Shown: piece after piece, positions 1 through 7,799 of the stretch
Layout of the letters: each line of letters opens with the position of its first letter
Numbering within the stretch: position 1 is the stretch's first letter
DNA from: Sulfitobacter sp. DFL-14
GTDB taxonomy: Bacteria; Pseudomonadota; Alphaproteobacteria; Rhodobacterales; Rhodobacteraceae
Reading direction: 5' to 3'
DNA: 64,000 bases
Assembly: GCF_003335585.1 (NCBI RefSeq)
Contig: NZ_QBFD01000001.1
Coordinates: 1 to 64,000, forward strand
Notes under the pieces: model-generated
The model's database searches: none
Seen by the model: only the letters and a program-made list of their open reading frames with translations
Told to the model about the DNA's origin: nothing
Program-made: the position numbers and the translations under genes

Positions 1-123
1 CGCCCTGTTCAGTACGCTTCTTTCTGCAATTGCAACACGTTGTTTTTCCACAGAATCGGCGGGAAGCGGACGTTTGCTGCGTCAGGAAAGAAGGTCTGCG
101 AAGCGCTGGAAGCAGACATCGTT

Positions 124-237
124 TCATGTAGGGGCCACTACAGTGCACCCCTGTCGCATTAAACGCGACGCCACATCCCTTGCGACGCTTGCCTGCTGGG
201 CATAGGCAATGTCGAGTGAATCGGCAGGCATGGTCAT
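124..237 (-). CDS. Small ORF (37 aa) downstream of the PIN gene, possible gene remnant
   Basis: A 37-codon ORF begins 6 nt after the PIN toxin stop codon on the same strand, with an AGGGAAG ribosome-binding sequence just before its ATG. The residues DIAYAQQASVARDVASRLMR, followed by QGCTVVAP, resemble the first beta strand and helix of TIR-like or receiver-like folds. That is a visual impression only. It may be a real short cistron coupled to the toxin gene or the 5' remnant of a longer gene. Nothing recognisable follows it in positions 1-123. Confidence 0.3.
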   Translation of the reverse strand: MTMPADSLDIAYAQQASVARDVASRLMRQGCTVVAPT

Positions 238-243
238 GCTTCC

Positions 244-822
244 CTACAGGAATTCGATGTGCTCGCGTGCCTTCGCCGCGAGGCGAGGCATCCCTGCACG
301 GGTGAGGTCCAACAGGAACTCCGAGACATCCATCGGAGGTCTTTTCAGTCTGGTTCTGAGGGTGCGCAGTGCGCCAGTGGCTTCCATCGGGAACAGCTCG
401 AACGCATCGGCTAGAAACACATCCGGGTCCACGGTGATAATGTCGAACTCCTCAAGCACGTCCGCGGGGAAATCCTTATGGTTCTTTGTGACGATCACCT
501 GAGCTGAGGACTTGATGCCCGCCGCCAGAACGTGGCGGTCGTCCGGGTCTGGCAACTCCAAGCCAGCGATCAACGGCTTGTAGCCGGTGACGAAGCACTC
601 CTCGAATACTGTACCAATGACCCCCAACTGAGCCTTAACGCTCTCCACGGTTTCCGGCATGTCCTTGTTCACGTTCCGCGACCATTCGTCCATTATCTCG
701 TCTGTGAAACGCGCCCTGAAGATGCCCTGTATGGCAAATTCGAGCAGGACGTCCCGCATCCTGTATGGATACAGGACGCAGGCGTCGAGGACTGCGACGA
801 ATGGGTTCGCGATGTGGCTCAA
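244..822 (-). CDS. PIN-domain protein, probable toxin of a toxin-antitoxin pair
   Basis: A 192-aa PIN-fold protein, predicted to be a Mg-dependent ribonuclease. The acidic residues expected of the fold are visible: D13 in VLDACVLYP, D41/E42 in FTDEIMDEW, D92/D94/D95 in PDPDDRHVLAA and D117 in NHKDFP. The start is a TTG at 822, three bases after the stop of the upstream HTH gene, preceded by GGAAGC from the end of that gene, so translation is probably coupled. The pairing of an excisionase-type HTH protein with a PIN protein is a known toxin-antitoxin arrangement. Toxicity and the RNA target are inferred, not seen. Confidence 0.8.
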   Translation of the reverse strand: MSHIANPFVAVLDACVLYPYRMRDVLLEFAIQGIFRARFTDEIMDEWSRNVNKDMPETVESVKAQLGVIGTVFEECFVTGYKPLIAGLELPDPDDRHVLAAGIKSSAQVIVTKNHKDFPADVLEEFDIITVDPDVFLADAFELFPMEATGALRTLRTRLKRPPMDVSEFLLDLTRAGMPRLAAKAREHIEFL

Positions 823-825
823 TGG

Positions 826-1272
826 TTAGCTTCCTTTTGCCTCCGCCTCCTGTCCCATCTGAACGAGCTGCGCCATTGCGTCATGCTGCGCTTGGCTTCG
901 TCGTTGCCGATAGCCCATGAGGTCGGTCGTTTTGATGCGCCGGTGTGAACCGACAGTTTCGCATTCGATTTCGCCCCGCTTGATCAGCTTGATCAGGAAA
1001 GGGCGAGAAACGTTAAGCATGTCTGCTGCTTGCTGGGTCGTCAGCATTGCACCGGTGGGCACAAGGGTGACCATCTCGCCGTTGCTGATGTGACCCAGTA
1101 GCTCGATGAGCTGACGTCCAATCGTGGGCGCGATGGTGACAGGGCTGCCATCATGTCCGTTGATGACGATGCCGTCATCCATCTCCATCGCAATTGCAAG
1201 TGCGGTCGCGGCTTCAGCCGCGTTCCGAATTTCTTCCTTTGTTGGCAACCTTTTCTCAAGTGTCTGTTGCAT
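826..1272 (-). CDS. HTH (excisionase/MerR-like) DNA-binding protein, probable antitoxin
   Basis: A 148-aa protein with a C-terminal excisionase-type winged HTH at about residues 76-122 (LTTQQAADMLNVSRPFLIKL, then RRIKTTDLMGY). Its N-terminal 70 residues have no recognised domain and probably form the toxin-binding or dimerisation part. The ATG at 1272 is preceded by GGAGGG at good spacing. It is transcribed first in a two-gene unit with the PIN gene. The promoter region upstream carries 9-bp tandem repeats and a large palindrome, suggesting autoregulation. Confidence 0.78.
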   Translation of the reverse strand: MQQTLEKRLPTKEEIRNAAEAATALAIAMEMDDGIVINGHDGSPVTIAPTIGRQLIELLGHISNGEMVTLVPTGAMLTTQQAADMLNVSRPFLIKLIKRGEIECETVGSHRRIKTTDLMGYRQRRSQAQHDAMAQLVQMGQEAEAKGS

Positions 1273-1369
1273 GGAGGCCCTCCGCCTTACTCAAATCTGG
1301 GTTCTGCCGTCGTGCGATTACGGTCTTTACACGCGTTGTCCGCGCTTCTCGTATGGCTCCTATGTATCA

Positions 1370-1414
1370 TTCGAAACAATCGAAACAAGTGAAATAATCG
1401 AATCAAACGAAATA
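1370..1414. repeat. Five 9-bp tandem direct repeats (consensus NNCGAAACA)
   Basis: Five back-to-back 9-mers: TTCGAAACA, ATCGAAACA, AGTGAAATA, ATCGAATCA and AACGAAATA. A weak sixth (AGCGTAGCA, 1415-1423) leads directly into the palindrome at 1424. A spacing near one helical turn would place one protein on one DNA face. The array starts about 98 bp upstream of the HTH gene start, so an operator array for that antitoxin is the simplest reading. Confidence 0.75.
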
Positions 1415-1423
1415 AGCGTAGCA

Positions 1424-1462
1424 ACTGTCTTTGCGCGTACACACTGTACACGCAAAGACAGT
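1424..1462. promoter_or_regulatory. 39-bp palindrome, candidate operator next to the 9-bp repeats
   Basis: The left arm ACTGTCTTTGCGCGTACA (1424-1441) and right arm TGTACACGCAAAGACAGT (1445-1462) are reverse complements except for one position, separated by CAC. No T-run or A-run follows that would suggest a terminator. Its position upstream of the HTH gene and next to the repeats fits a transcription factor site. A recombinase binding site is an alternative. Confidence 0.65.
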
Positions 1463-1736
1463 ATGTGAGATTTCCGGGTCTGAACACCTAAGCGAGATTG
1501 GCAAGTTGCACTTGGCACAAGTGACGGCTTTGGGCTGATAGTGGTCATCTGCCGCGCCTAGTGCGAATGTCGGCTAAAGCCCGAAAGCAAACATTATAGC
1601 AGCAAGATCGAAGGCCGTCTTTTCCGCGCAACCCCCAAGATCGGCTGAGACATGTGGCGCTGCCCGTACTGGCACCCGGTGGGTTGCTTCAATTGAACTT
1701 CCGCGCTGCGATCCCTGAGGCCCCCTGCACCTGCGT

Positions 1737-4190
1737 TCAGAACCCCGCCCGCCATTTCGGTTTGTCCGACGGCGCCGGGGTGATCTGCGCAAGGCCGGAG
1801 GTTTCCATCAGCCGCGCGGCCTCTTCCGCCAGCAGGCGCTCTTCGGCCGCGCCCTGGACCGGGACGCGGCCCATTTCCAGGAACAGGGGGGCGGCCAGCG
1901 GCGTCACCCGGGACAGGCGGCGGTGGTCGATGCGGCCGCCGATGCGGGTCAGCATTTCTTCGATGCGGCCGAAATCCACCAAACCGCGCAGGGCCTCTTC
2001 GCGGGTGATCTGCAGCATCAGGTGGTCCGGGTCGTAGCGCATCAGCGTGTCATAGAGGATGTCGGAGGAAAACGTCGCCTGCCGCCCCGACTTGCGCGCC
2101 GAGGGCGTGTTGCGTTCGATCAGCCCCGCGATGGTGGCGGAGGCGCGGAAGGTGCGTTTCATCACCGCATTGCCTGCCAGCCAGGTCTCCAGCCCCGCGT
2201 GCAGGGCTGCGGGGTCGAAGAGCGGCGCGGGGTCCTTGAGCGCCTCCAGCCCCCAGATCAGCGTGGCGTAATCGGTGGCGACAAAGCCCAGGGGATGCAG
2301 GCCCAGTTCCTCCATCCGCTTGGTCAGCAAGAGGCCCAGGGTCTGCATCCCGTTGCGCCCGGCAAAGCCGTAGACGACCGTCTGTTCGCGCCCTTCATGG
2401 GGGAAGCTCTCGATCAGCAGGCGGCCCGGCTGCGGCAGCTGGCTGATCTCGCGCTGCAGATGCAGCCATTCGGCGGTGTGGCGTGGCAGGTCGGGCCAGT
2501 CGTCTTGCGTGAACATCTCCTGCACCCGGGCGGAAAGCTGCGTCGATGTGGCGAATTTGGTGCCCATGAAGGTGGCGATCTTTGGCTTTCTCGCCGCATC
2601 CCGGCTGACCTCCACCGTCATCTCGCGCAGGCCCTCGTATTTCACGATCTGCCCGCCGATCAGGAAGGTATCGCCGGGTGTCAGGCTGGCGGCAAATCCT
2701 TCCTCGATCTCGCCCAGCGGCTTGCCGCCCCGGTTGCGGCGCAGGCGGACCTTGAGCGTGTCGGTGTCCTGAATCGTGCCGATGTTCATGCGGATGCGCT
2801 GTGCCGCGCGGGGGTCGCGCAGCTGCCACAGCCCGTCGGGGCGCTGCAGCAGGCGTTGCCAGCGGTCATAGGCGCGCAGGGCATAGCCGCCCGTTGCGCA
2901 AAAGGCGAGGCACGCGTCGAAATCGGCGCGGGACAGGGCCGAATAGGCCCCGGCAGAGGTGATTTCGGCAAAAAGCGCCTCGGCGTCGAAGGGGCCGGCG
3001 CAGGCGGCGATCAGGATGTGCTGGCACAGCACGTCGCGCGGGCCGGGGCCGCGCGGGTCGCCGTCCAGCTCCCCCGCCAGCACCGCGTCGAGGGCAGCAA
3101 CACATTCCACCACTTCAAAGCGGTTGGCGGGCACCAGCAGCGCCTTGGAGGGGGCGTTGTAGCGGTGGTTGGCGCGGCCGATGCGCTGTACCAGACGTTT
3201 GACGTTCTTCGGTGCACCGATCTGGATCACCAGATCCACATCGCCCCAGTCGATCCCCAGATCCAGGCTCCCGGTGCAGACGATGGCGCGCAAGTCGCCA
3301 CGGACCATCGCCGCCTCCACCCGCTGACGCTGGTCGCGGTCGAGGCTGCCATGATGGATGCCGATGGGCAGGCTGTCGTCATTGGCGAGCCAGAGGTTGT
3401 GAAAGAAAATCTCGGCCTGAGCGCGGGTGTTGTGGAAGATCAGCGTGGTTCTGTGCCTGCGCACCTCCTCCAGCACCGCCGGGATGGCATAGGCCGCACC
3501 GCCGCCGGACCATGGTGGAGCCTCTTCGGTGCGCAGCATCCGGATGTCGGGGGCCGGGCCGGGATCGGCCAGCAGGATCTCGCAGGGGTCGGGGTGGCGG
3601 GCCATCAGATGGGCAATGGCGGCGGGGTCTTCCACCGTGGCGGAAAGGCCCACGCGCTTGAGATCGGGGCAGAGGGTCTGCAACCGCGCCAGTGCCAGCA
3701 TCAGCTGGTCGCCCCGCTTGCTTTCCGCGAGGGCATGGATTTCGTCGATCACCACCCGCTTGAGGCCGCGAAACATGCGCGGCGCATCCTCGTAGCTGAC
3801 CAGCAGGGCGAGGCTTTCCGGTGTGGTGAGGAAGATATTGGGCGGGTCGGCGCGCTGGCGGCGGCGGCGCGAGGATGGCGTGTCGCCGGTGCGTTCGTCG
3901 ATGGTGACGGGCAGCGACATCTCCTGCACCGGGGTGGTCAGGTTGCGTTTGATATCCGCCGCCAGCGCCTTGAGCGGCGAGACATAAAGCGTGTGCATCC
4001 CCTCGTGCTGCCCCCCCGCCAGGTCGATCAGCGTGGGCAGGAAACCCGACAGCGTCTTGCCCCCGCCGGTGGGCGCGATGAGCAGAAGGGCGGGGTCATC
4101 CGCGCGGTCCAGCATCGCCTGCTGGTGCGGGTGGATCGACCAGCCCTTGGCGGCGAACCAATCGGAGAAGAGGGGGGGCAGGGGGCGCAT
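1737..4190 (-). CDS. Ligase-associated DNA damage response DEXH-box helicase (Lhr-like)
   Basis: An 817-aa superfamily 2 helicase. Visible motifs are Walker A APTGGGKT (about 39-46), DEIH (149-152), SAT in LSATVE (183-185), and motifs of the second RecA domain (IVCTGSLDLGIDWGDVD, then QRIGRANHRY). A long C-terminal winged-helix region typical of Lhr-type proteins follows. In this family the gene usually sits with an ATP-dependent DNA ligase and a metallophosphoesterase for repair, but neither partner is next to it here. The ATG at 4190 is preferred over an upstream TTG at 4199; neither has a strong ribosome-binding site. Confidence 0.85.
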   Translation of the reverse strand: MRPLPPLFSDWFAAKGWSIHPHQQAMLDRADDPALLLIAPTGGGKTLSGFLPTLIDLAGGQHEGMHTLYVSPLKALAADIKRNLTTPVQEMSLPVTIDERTGDTPSSRRRRQRADPPNIFLTTPESLALLVSYEDAPRMFRGLKRVVIDEIHALAESKRGDQLMLALARLQTLCPDLKRVGLSATVEDPAAIAHLMARHPDPCEILLADPGPAPDIRMLRTEEAPPWSGGGAAYAIPAVLEEVRRHRTTLIFHNTRAQAEIFFHNLWLANDDSLPIGIHHGSLDRDQRQRVEAAMVRGDLRAIVCTGSLDLGIDWGDVDLVIQIGAPKNVKRLVQRIGRANHRYNAPSKALLVPANRFEVVECVAALDAVLAGELDGDPRGPGPRDVLCQHILIAACAGPFDAEALFAEITSAGAYSALSRADFDACLAFCATGGYALRAYDRWQRLLQRPDGLWQLRDPRAAQRIRMNIGTIQDTDTLKVRLRRNRGGKPLGEIEEGFAASLTPGDTFLIGGQIVKYEGLREMTVEVSRDAARKPKIATFMGTKFATSTQLSARVQEMFTQDDWPDLPRHTAEWLHLQREISQLPQPGRLLIESFPHEGREQTVVYGFAGRNGMQTLGLLLTKRMEELGLHPLGFVATDYATLIWGLEALKDPAPLFDPAALHAGLETWLAGNAVMKRTFRASATIAGLIERNTPSARKSGRQATFSSDILYDTLMRYDPDHLMLQITREEALRGLVDFGRIEEMLTRIGGRIDHRRLSRVTPLAAPLFLEMGRVPVQGAAEERLLAEEAARLMETSGLAQITPAPSDKPKWRAGF

Positions 4191-4215
4191 GTCGGGCAAG
4201 GTAGCATGGGACAGA

Positions 4216-4266
4216 CCGGGGGCCAGCCCCCGGACCCCCGGGAATATTTGGGGCCAAAAAGAAATG
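4216..4266. repeat. GC hairpin followed by an ATATTTGGGGCC box, Rhodobacterales-type intergenic repeat
   Basis: CCGGGGG (4216-4222) and CCCCCGG (4227-4233) form a perfect 7-bp stem with a CCAG loop, followed by ACCCCCGGGAATATTTGGGG and an A-rich tail. Elements of this shape are scattered between genes in Rhodobacteraceae. It separates the helicase gene from the tad-linked ATPase and may act as a terminator for the latter. The remaining spacer (4267-4456) shows nothing else. Confidence 0.45.
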
Positions 4267-4456
4267 GATTACAGCGTTTCGCGTTTAGCAGGAGGCAGTT
4301 CTTGTCATCTGAGCGTTGAAATTTCTGATTTTGGGCAGCGTCAGGTAACGATAACGCTTTTTGAATGCGGGTAGTGGCGTGGAAAACAGCGCCTGATTTC
4401 CGTAAACCCCTGGTGAACCAGGTGCCGTTCGCGTCAGCCGGTCAGATTGGGTGCAT

Positions 4457-5764
4457 CTACTTCACGATATGTTCGTCCTTGACGAACATATTGGCCCAGG
4501 CGCGGTCGATCAGATCGGGGCTCATCTGGTAAGGGATGCCTTCGAATTCGCAGATCGCGATCATCTGGTCGATCAGAAAGATTGGCTGGTAGTTTGCATA
4601 GATGTTGTCGATCGTCGGGTATTTCACCTTGAGCAGGTGCACCAGCGTCGCCTCGTCCAGCGGCATGCCGCGTTTCTTGGCGACCATGGCAAAGATCTTG
4701 AGGAAGTTCTGCTGGTTCGGGCCGTCGATCTTGATCTTGAAGAAGATGCGGCGCAGGGCAGCCTGGTCAAAGATCTCGTTCGGATGGAAGTTGGTGGAGA
4801 AGATCACCAGCGTGTCGAAGGGAACTTCGAACTTTTCGCCCGATTGCAGGGCGAGGATGTCCTTGCTCTCTTCCAGCGGCACGATCCAGCGGTTGACGAT
4901 GCTTTGCGGCGATTCCTTTTGCCGGCCAAGGTCGTCGACAATGAAGATGCCGCCGGTGGATTTCAGCTGCAGCGGCGCCTGATAGGTGCGCGCGGTGGGG
5001 TTGTAGACCAGATCGAGCATGTCGAGCGACAGCTCGCCCCCGGTGATCACTGTGGGCCGTTCGCAGCAGACATAGCGCATGTCATAGCGGGTGACACGGC
5101 GCAGCGAGGTCGGGTCCTGCACTTCATCCTCGGCCTTGGAATGGACAATAGGATCATAGACCGTGATCACCTGGCTGGCGTATTCGATGGCGCGCGGCAC
5201 ATAGACCCTGTCGCCGAGCGCGTCGCGGATGCCGTTGGAGATCGAGGATTTGCCGTTGCCGGGCGGCCCGTACATCAGGATCGAACGGCCTGCGCCGACG
5301 GCGGGGCCGAGGTGGTCGAGCAGGCTGTCAGGCAGCACCAGGTGGCCCATGGCACCGGTCAGCTGTTCGCGGGTGATCTGCAGGTTGCGCACCGACTGGC
5401 GTTTGACCTGTTCGCGGTAGACATCCAGCGGCACCGGCATCGGGCCGAAGTATTCCGACTGCGCCAGCGCGTCCAGCGCGCGGGCCTTGCCTGCGTCTGT
5501 CAGCTGGTAGCCCATTTCGTTGCCGTTCTGGGCATTCAGCGTGCCCGTCGCCTCCAGCAGGCGCTGGGTGCGGGCCATGTCCACCAGTTCCTGGGTCACC
5601 GGGATCGGCAGGCAGATGGCAGCCGAGAGTTCGCTGACAAGCTCGACGTTCTTGCGGAAGATCGTCTTGAGCAGGATGTCCCGCATCATCACGATCGGCA
5701 ATTTCATGTCTTCAAGCCGCTTCGGCGGCGGCGGGGCCATGACGGCGGTGGTCTGCATGTTCAC
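4457..5764 (-). CDS. AAA-family ATPase linked to the tad locus
   Basis: A 435-aa protein with a winged-helix-like N-terminal region and one AAA module: Walker A GPPGNGKS (about 166-173) and Walker B IFIVDD (273-278), followed by an arginine-rich segment AALRRIFFKIKIDG. The role is not known. Similar ATPases occur beside prepilin peptidase genes in related genomes, and this one lies 66 bp downstream of cpaA in the same direction, so a part in pilus biogenesis is plausible. The start is a GTG at 5764 with AGGAG upstream; an ATG two codons later is possible. Confidence 0.75.
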   Translation of the reverse strand: MNMQTTAVMAPPPPKRLEDMKLPIVMMRDILLKTIFRKNVELVSELSAAICLPIPVTQELVDMARTQRLLEATGTLNAQNGNEMGYQLTDAGKARALDALAQSEYFGPMPVPLDVYREQVKRQSVRNLQITREQLTGAMGHLVLPDSLLDHLGPAVGAGRSILMYGPPGNGKSSISNGIRDALGDRVYVPRAIEYASQVITVYDPIVHSKAEDEVQDPTSLRRVTRYDMRYVCCERPTVITGGELSLDMLDLVYNPTARTYQAPLQLKSTGGIFIVDDLGRQKESPQSIVNRWIVPLEESKDILALQSGEKFEVPFDTLVIFSTNFHPNEIFDQAALRRIFFKIKIDGPNQQNFLKIFAMVAKKRGMPLDEATLVHLLKVKYPTIDNIYANYQPIFLIDQMIAICEFEGIPYQMSPDLIDRAWANMFVKDEHIVK

Positions 5765-5830
5765 GGTGCGGCTCCTGTCGGGCGGGGCGTTGCTGCTCAG
5801 ACGGGGTTTAACGGCGGATTATGGCGTTTA

Positions 5831-6325
5831 TCAGGCGCCATAGAGGGCACCCAGGATCAGATAGATGGCCAAAGTGGGGCCAAGGGCCAGGCCCATGGGG
5901 AATTTCTTGGTCTGCTCCCAGCTGACCCATTCCGGGGCCATCCGGCGCAGGGGGGAATATTTGGCCCCCTTGTGGGCCACGACAGCCGCCAGAAGGGTCA
6001 CCATGAACAGCGACATCAGCAGCCGCAGGTCACCCAATGCGATGTAAGGCGCGGCGGCCGCGGCGAATTTGGCATCGCCCGCGCCCAGGACCCCGGCCGC
6101 GTTCAGGACCACACCCACTGCCAGCACAATCAGCAGCGCTGCTAGCCGCCACAGGTAGACGTCGAAAGGCAACAGGAAGAAACCCAGCACGACAAAGATC
6201 AGGGCCAGCAGGATGACAGCCTTGTTGGTGATCTTCATCAGCGCCATGTCGGTATAGGCGACGTAAAGACAGATCGGCAGGACAAAGGGCAGGAACCACA
6301 ATGCGACTGTGGCGCTGATCGTCAA
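5831..6325 (-). CDS. cpaA: Prepilin peptidase CpaA/TadV
   Basis: A 164-aa inner membrane aspartic protease of the TadV class, which removes the leader of Flp pilins. Several hydrophobic segments are visible. The two catalytic aspartates expected of the family are D26 (in AYTDMAL) and D84 (in the GAGDAKF motif). The start is chosen as TTG at 6325, with GGAAAG from the upstream gene's last codons as ribosome-binding site. Longer frames upstream would overlap the TPR gene by about 100 bp. It is followed by the AAA ATPase and preceded by two TadD-like genes. Confidence 0.85.
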   Translation of the reverse strand: MTISATVALWFLPFVLPICLYVAYTDMALMKITNKAVILLALIFVVLGFFLLPFDVYLWRLAALLIVLAVGVVLNAAGVLGAGDAKFAAAAAPYIALGDLRLLMSLFMVTLLAAVVAHKGAKYSPLRRMAPEWVSWEQTKKFPMGLALGPTLAIYLILGALYGA

Positions 6326-6329
6326 GAGA

Positions 6330-7178
6330 CTAGCTTTCCAAAGCGCGCAGCGATCGCACGGCGGCCTCGAAATGCTGCGGATGGGTGTCAATGGCTTCGC
6401 GCAACAGCCCTTTGCCGGTTTCCACATCGCCTTTCTTGATCGCGGACAATGCCATGGTGTGCAGCAGTTGCGCGCGCTCTGTCTGGTCCATCGGGATCAC
6501 GGGCAGGGTGTAGTCGCGCTGTGCGGCGCGGGCCAGGATCAGGTTGTTCTTGGCGGTGAACAGGGTGGTGTCCTGACGCACGGCTTCAGAGAACAGCCGC
6601 TCCGCCTCGGCATAGTCGCCGCGGGTCAGTTTTGAATAGCCCCAGTTGTTCATGACGGCACCCGGCGTGGTGGTCAGCCCGACCGCGATCTCGTAAAAGC
6701 TGTCGGCCTTCTTCCATTCCTGCTTGCTGTCGGCGACCAGCGCCTCAAGCCTGTAGCGCTTGAATGTTTCATGGGTGGGCGGCACGCCATCGAGGATTTT
6801 TTCCGCCTTGGCCCAGTCGCCCGCGCGGATCAGCGCATCGGCATATTCGACGCTGTCGTCGCTGGTGGCGCCCTTCATCTTGGTCACCTTGGACCAGGCG
6901 ACGGCGCCCTCTGTCACGCGTTTTGCCCGGATCAGCGAGGATGCGAGGCCGCGCTGGTGGCTGATGTCATCGGGTTTCTCGGCGGTGGCGCGTGCGAAAT
7001 AGGTCACCGCCTCGTTCGGGTCCGCAACCGTCAGCATCACATCGGAAAGATTGCTCTCGTCGACCACGTTGACGTCCTTGAAGGCCCGTTCGACAGTGGC
7101 GTTTGCGTCTTTTTCACCGCAGCCTGCAACAGCGGTCACGCCTGCGATGCAGACGGCCAAAAGAATAGGGTGGCGCAT
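6330..7178 (-). CDS. tadD: TadD-like TPR lipoprotein
   Basis: A 282-aa protein with a lipoprotein signal ending in TAVAGC (Cys20), so probably anchored in the outer membrane or facing the periplasm. The body is built of tetratricopeptide repeats (for example NWGYSKLTRGDYAEAERLF). TadD proteins act like pilotins or scaffolds in assembly of the tad secretin. It lies directly between the other tadD gene and cpaA in the tad operon. The presence of two TadD-type genes in tandem suggests a duplication. Confidence 0.8.
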   Translation of the reverse strand: MRHPILLAVCIAGVTAVAGCGEKDANATVERAFKDVNVVDESNLSDVMLTVADPNEAVTYFARATAEKPDDISHQRGLASSLIRAKRVTEGAVAWSKVTKMKGATSDDSVEYADALIRAGDWAKAEKILDGVPPTHETFKRYRLEALVADSKQEWKKADSFYEIAVGLTTTPGAVMNNWGYSKLTRGDYAEAERLFSEAVRQDTTLFTAKNNLILARAAQRDYTLPVIPMDQTERAQLLHTMALSAIKKGDVETGKGLLREAIDTHPQHFEAAVRSLRALES

Positions 7179-7217
7179 GTTTGCGTCCTTTTCTGCTCTA
7201 CCTCGATGCTCGTGTCG

Positions 7218-7799
7218 TTAAAGAGGGGCTGTGATCAGAAAATCACCGCCGCCCCGGCGCACCAGCTTATAATCGTTGTCGTCAAGTTCTACGTTATCAG
7301 AATTTTGCGATTTGGCGAGTGCCAAGCGAAGATTGTCGCGGATTGCGTCACTTTGGCCATTGTCGAGCGCATAGGCCTTTTTGAAGATCTGCTCGGCCTC
7401 GACGGTCTTGCCCCGTTCCATCAGGACAACGCCCAGATTGTTCCAGACTTCGGGCTGGCTGCCATCTTCCTTCACGGCGCGGCGCAGCAGGGTTTCGGCC
7501 TGTCCCAGACGGCCAAGCCCGAGGTTGGCGGAACCGAGACCCGACAGCACTTCGCCGTTGAGCCCCTGGTCGAGTGCTGCACGGTTGAAGGATTTGATGG
7601 CCAGTTCGTATTGCCCGGCGGCAATCAGGCGGTGGCCGACTTCGACACCGTCAACCGCCTCTGCCCGCTGGTCGACGCCGGGGGCATAGACCTGTTCGGG
7701 TTTCGACGCAGAAAAGCCGCCCGGTGAACAGGCGGCCAATCCAAGGATCGTGGTCAGGGCAAGGGCACGGATAAATCCGCGCCCGTGTCGTGGTGTCAT
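7218..7799 (-). CDS. tadD: TadD-like TPR lipoprotein (first copy after tadC)
   Basis: A 193-aa lipoprotein with signal peptide and lipobox LAAC (Cys24), followed by TPR repeats (ELAIKSFNRAALDQG; NNLGVVLMERGKTVEAEQIF). Its ATG overlaps the tadC stop codon as TAATG, so the two are translationally coupled. By family it is a periplasmic or outer-membrane assembly factor for the Tad secretin. It resembles the next gene in architecture, but the two are not close copies. Confidence 0.82.
   Translation of the reverse strand: MTPRHGRGFIRALALTTILGLAACSPGGFSASKPEQVYAPGVDQRAEAVDGVEVGHRLIAAGQYELAIKSFNRAALDQGLNGEVLSGLGSANLGLGRLGQAETLLRRAVKEDGSQPEVWNNLGVVLMERGKTVEAEQIFKKAYALDNGQSDAIRDNLRLALAKSQNSDNVELDDNDYKLVRRGGGDFLITAPL

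Larger units (their letters stand above)
1273..1736. promoter_or_regulatory. Non-coding region upstream of the TA module, AT-richer than its neighbours
   Basis: 464 bases without a credible gene. It holds the presumed promoter of the HTH-PIN pair, the 9-bp tandem repeats and the adjoining palindrome (listed separately). The part at 1550-1640 looks like degenerate intergenic sequence, and no ORF there has a ribosome-binding site. The region also carries the 3' end of the convergent spacer to the DEXH helicase gene, with no clear terminator. Confidence 0.6.

Noticed and set aside
1287-1487. Minus-strand frame with Leu-Phe-Arg-Leu repeats
   Set aside because: The repeats arise from the 9-bp DNA repeat, which keeps frame because nine is a multiple of three; no ribosome-binding site or family.
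1923-4319. 798-codon frame antisense to the DEXH helicase
   Set aside because: High-GC antisense shadow; the helicase motifs are on the minus strand and the antisense product has no domain and biased composition.
5940-5970. GGGGGAATATTTGGCCCC resembling the intergenic repeat at 4216-4266
   Set aside because: It lies inside the cpaA coding sequence and encodes conserved-frame residues; similarity is short and probably coincidental.
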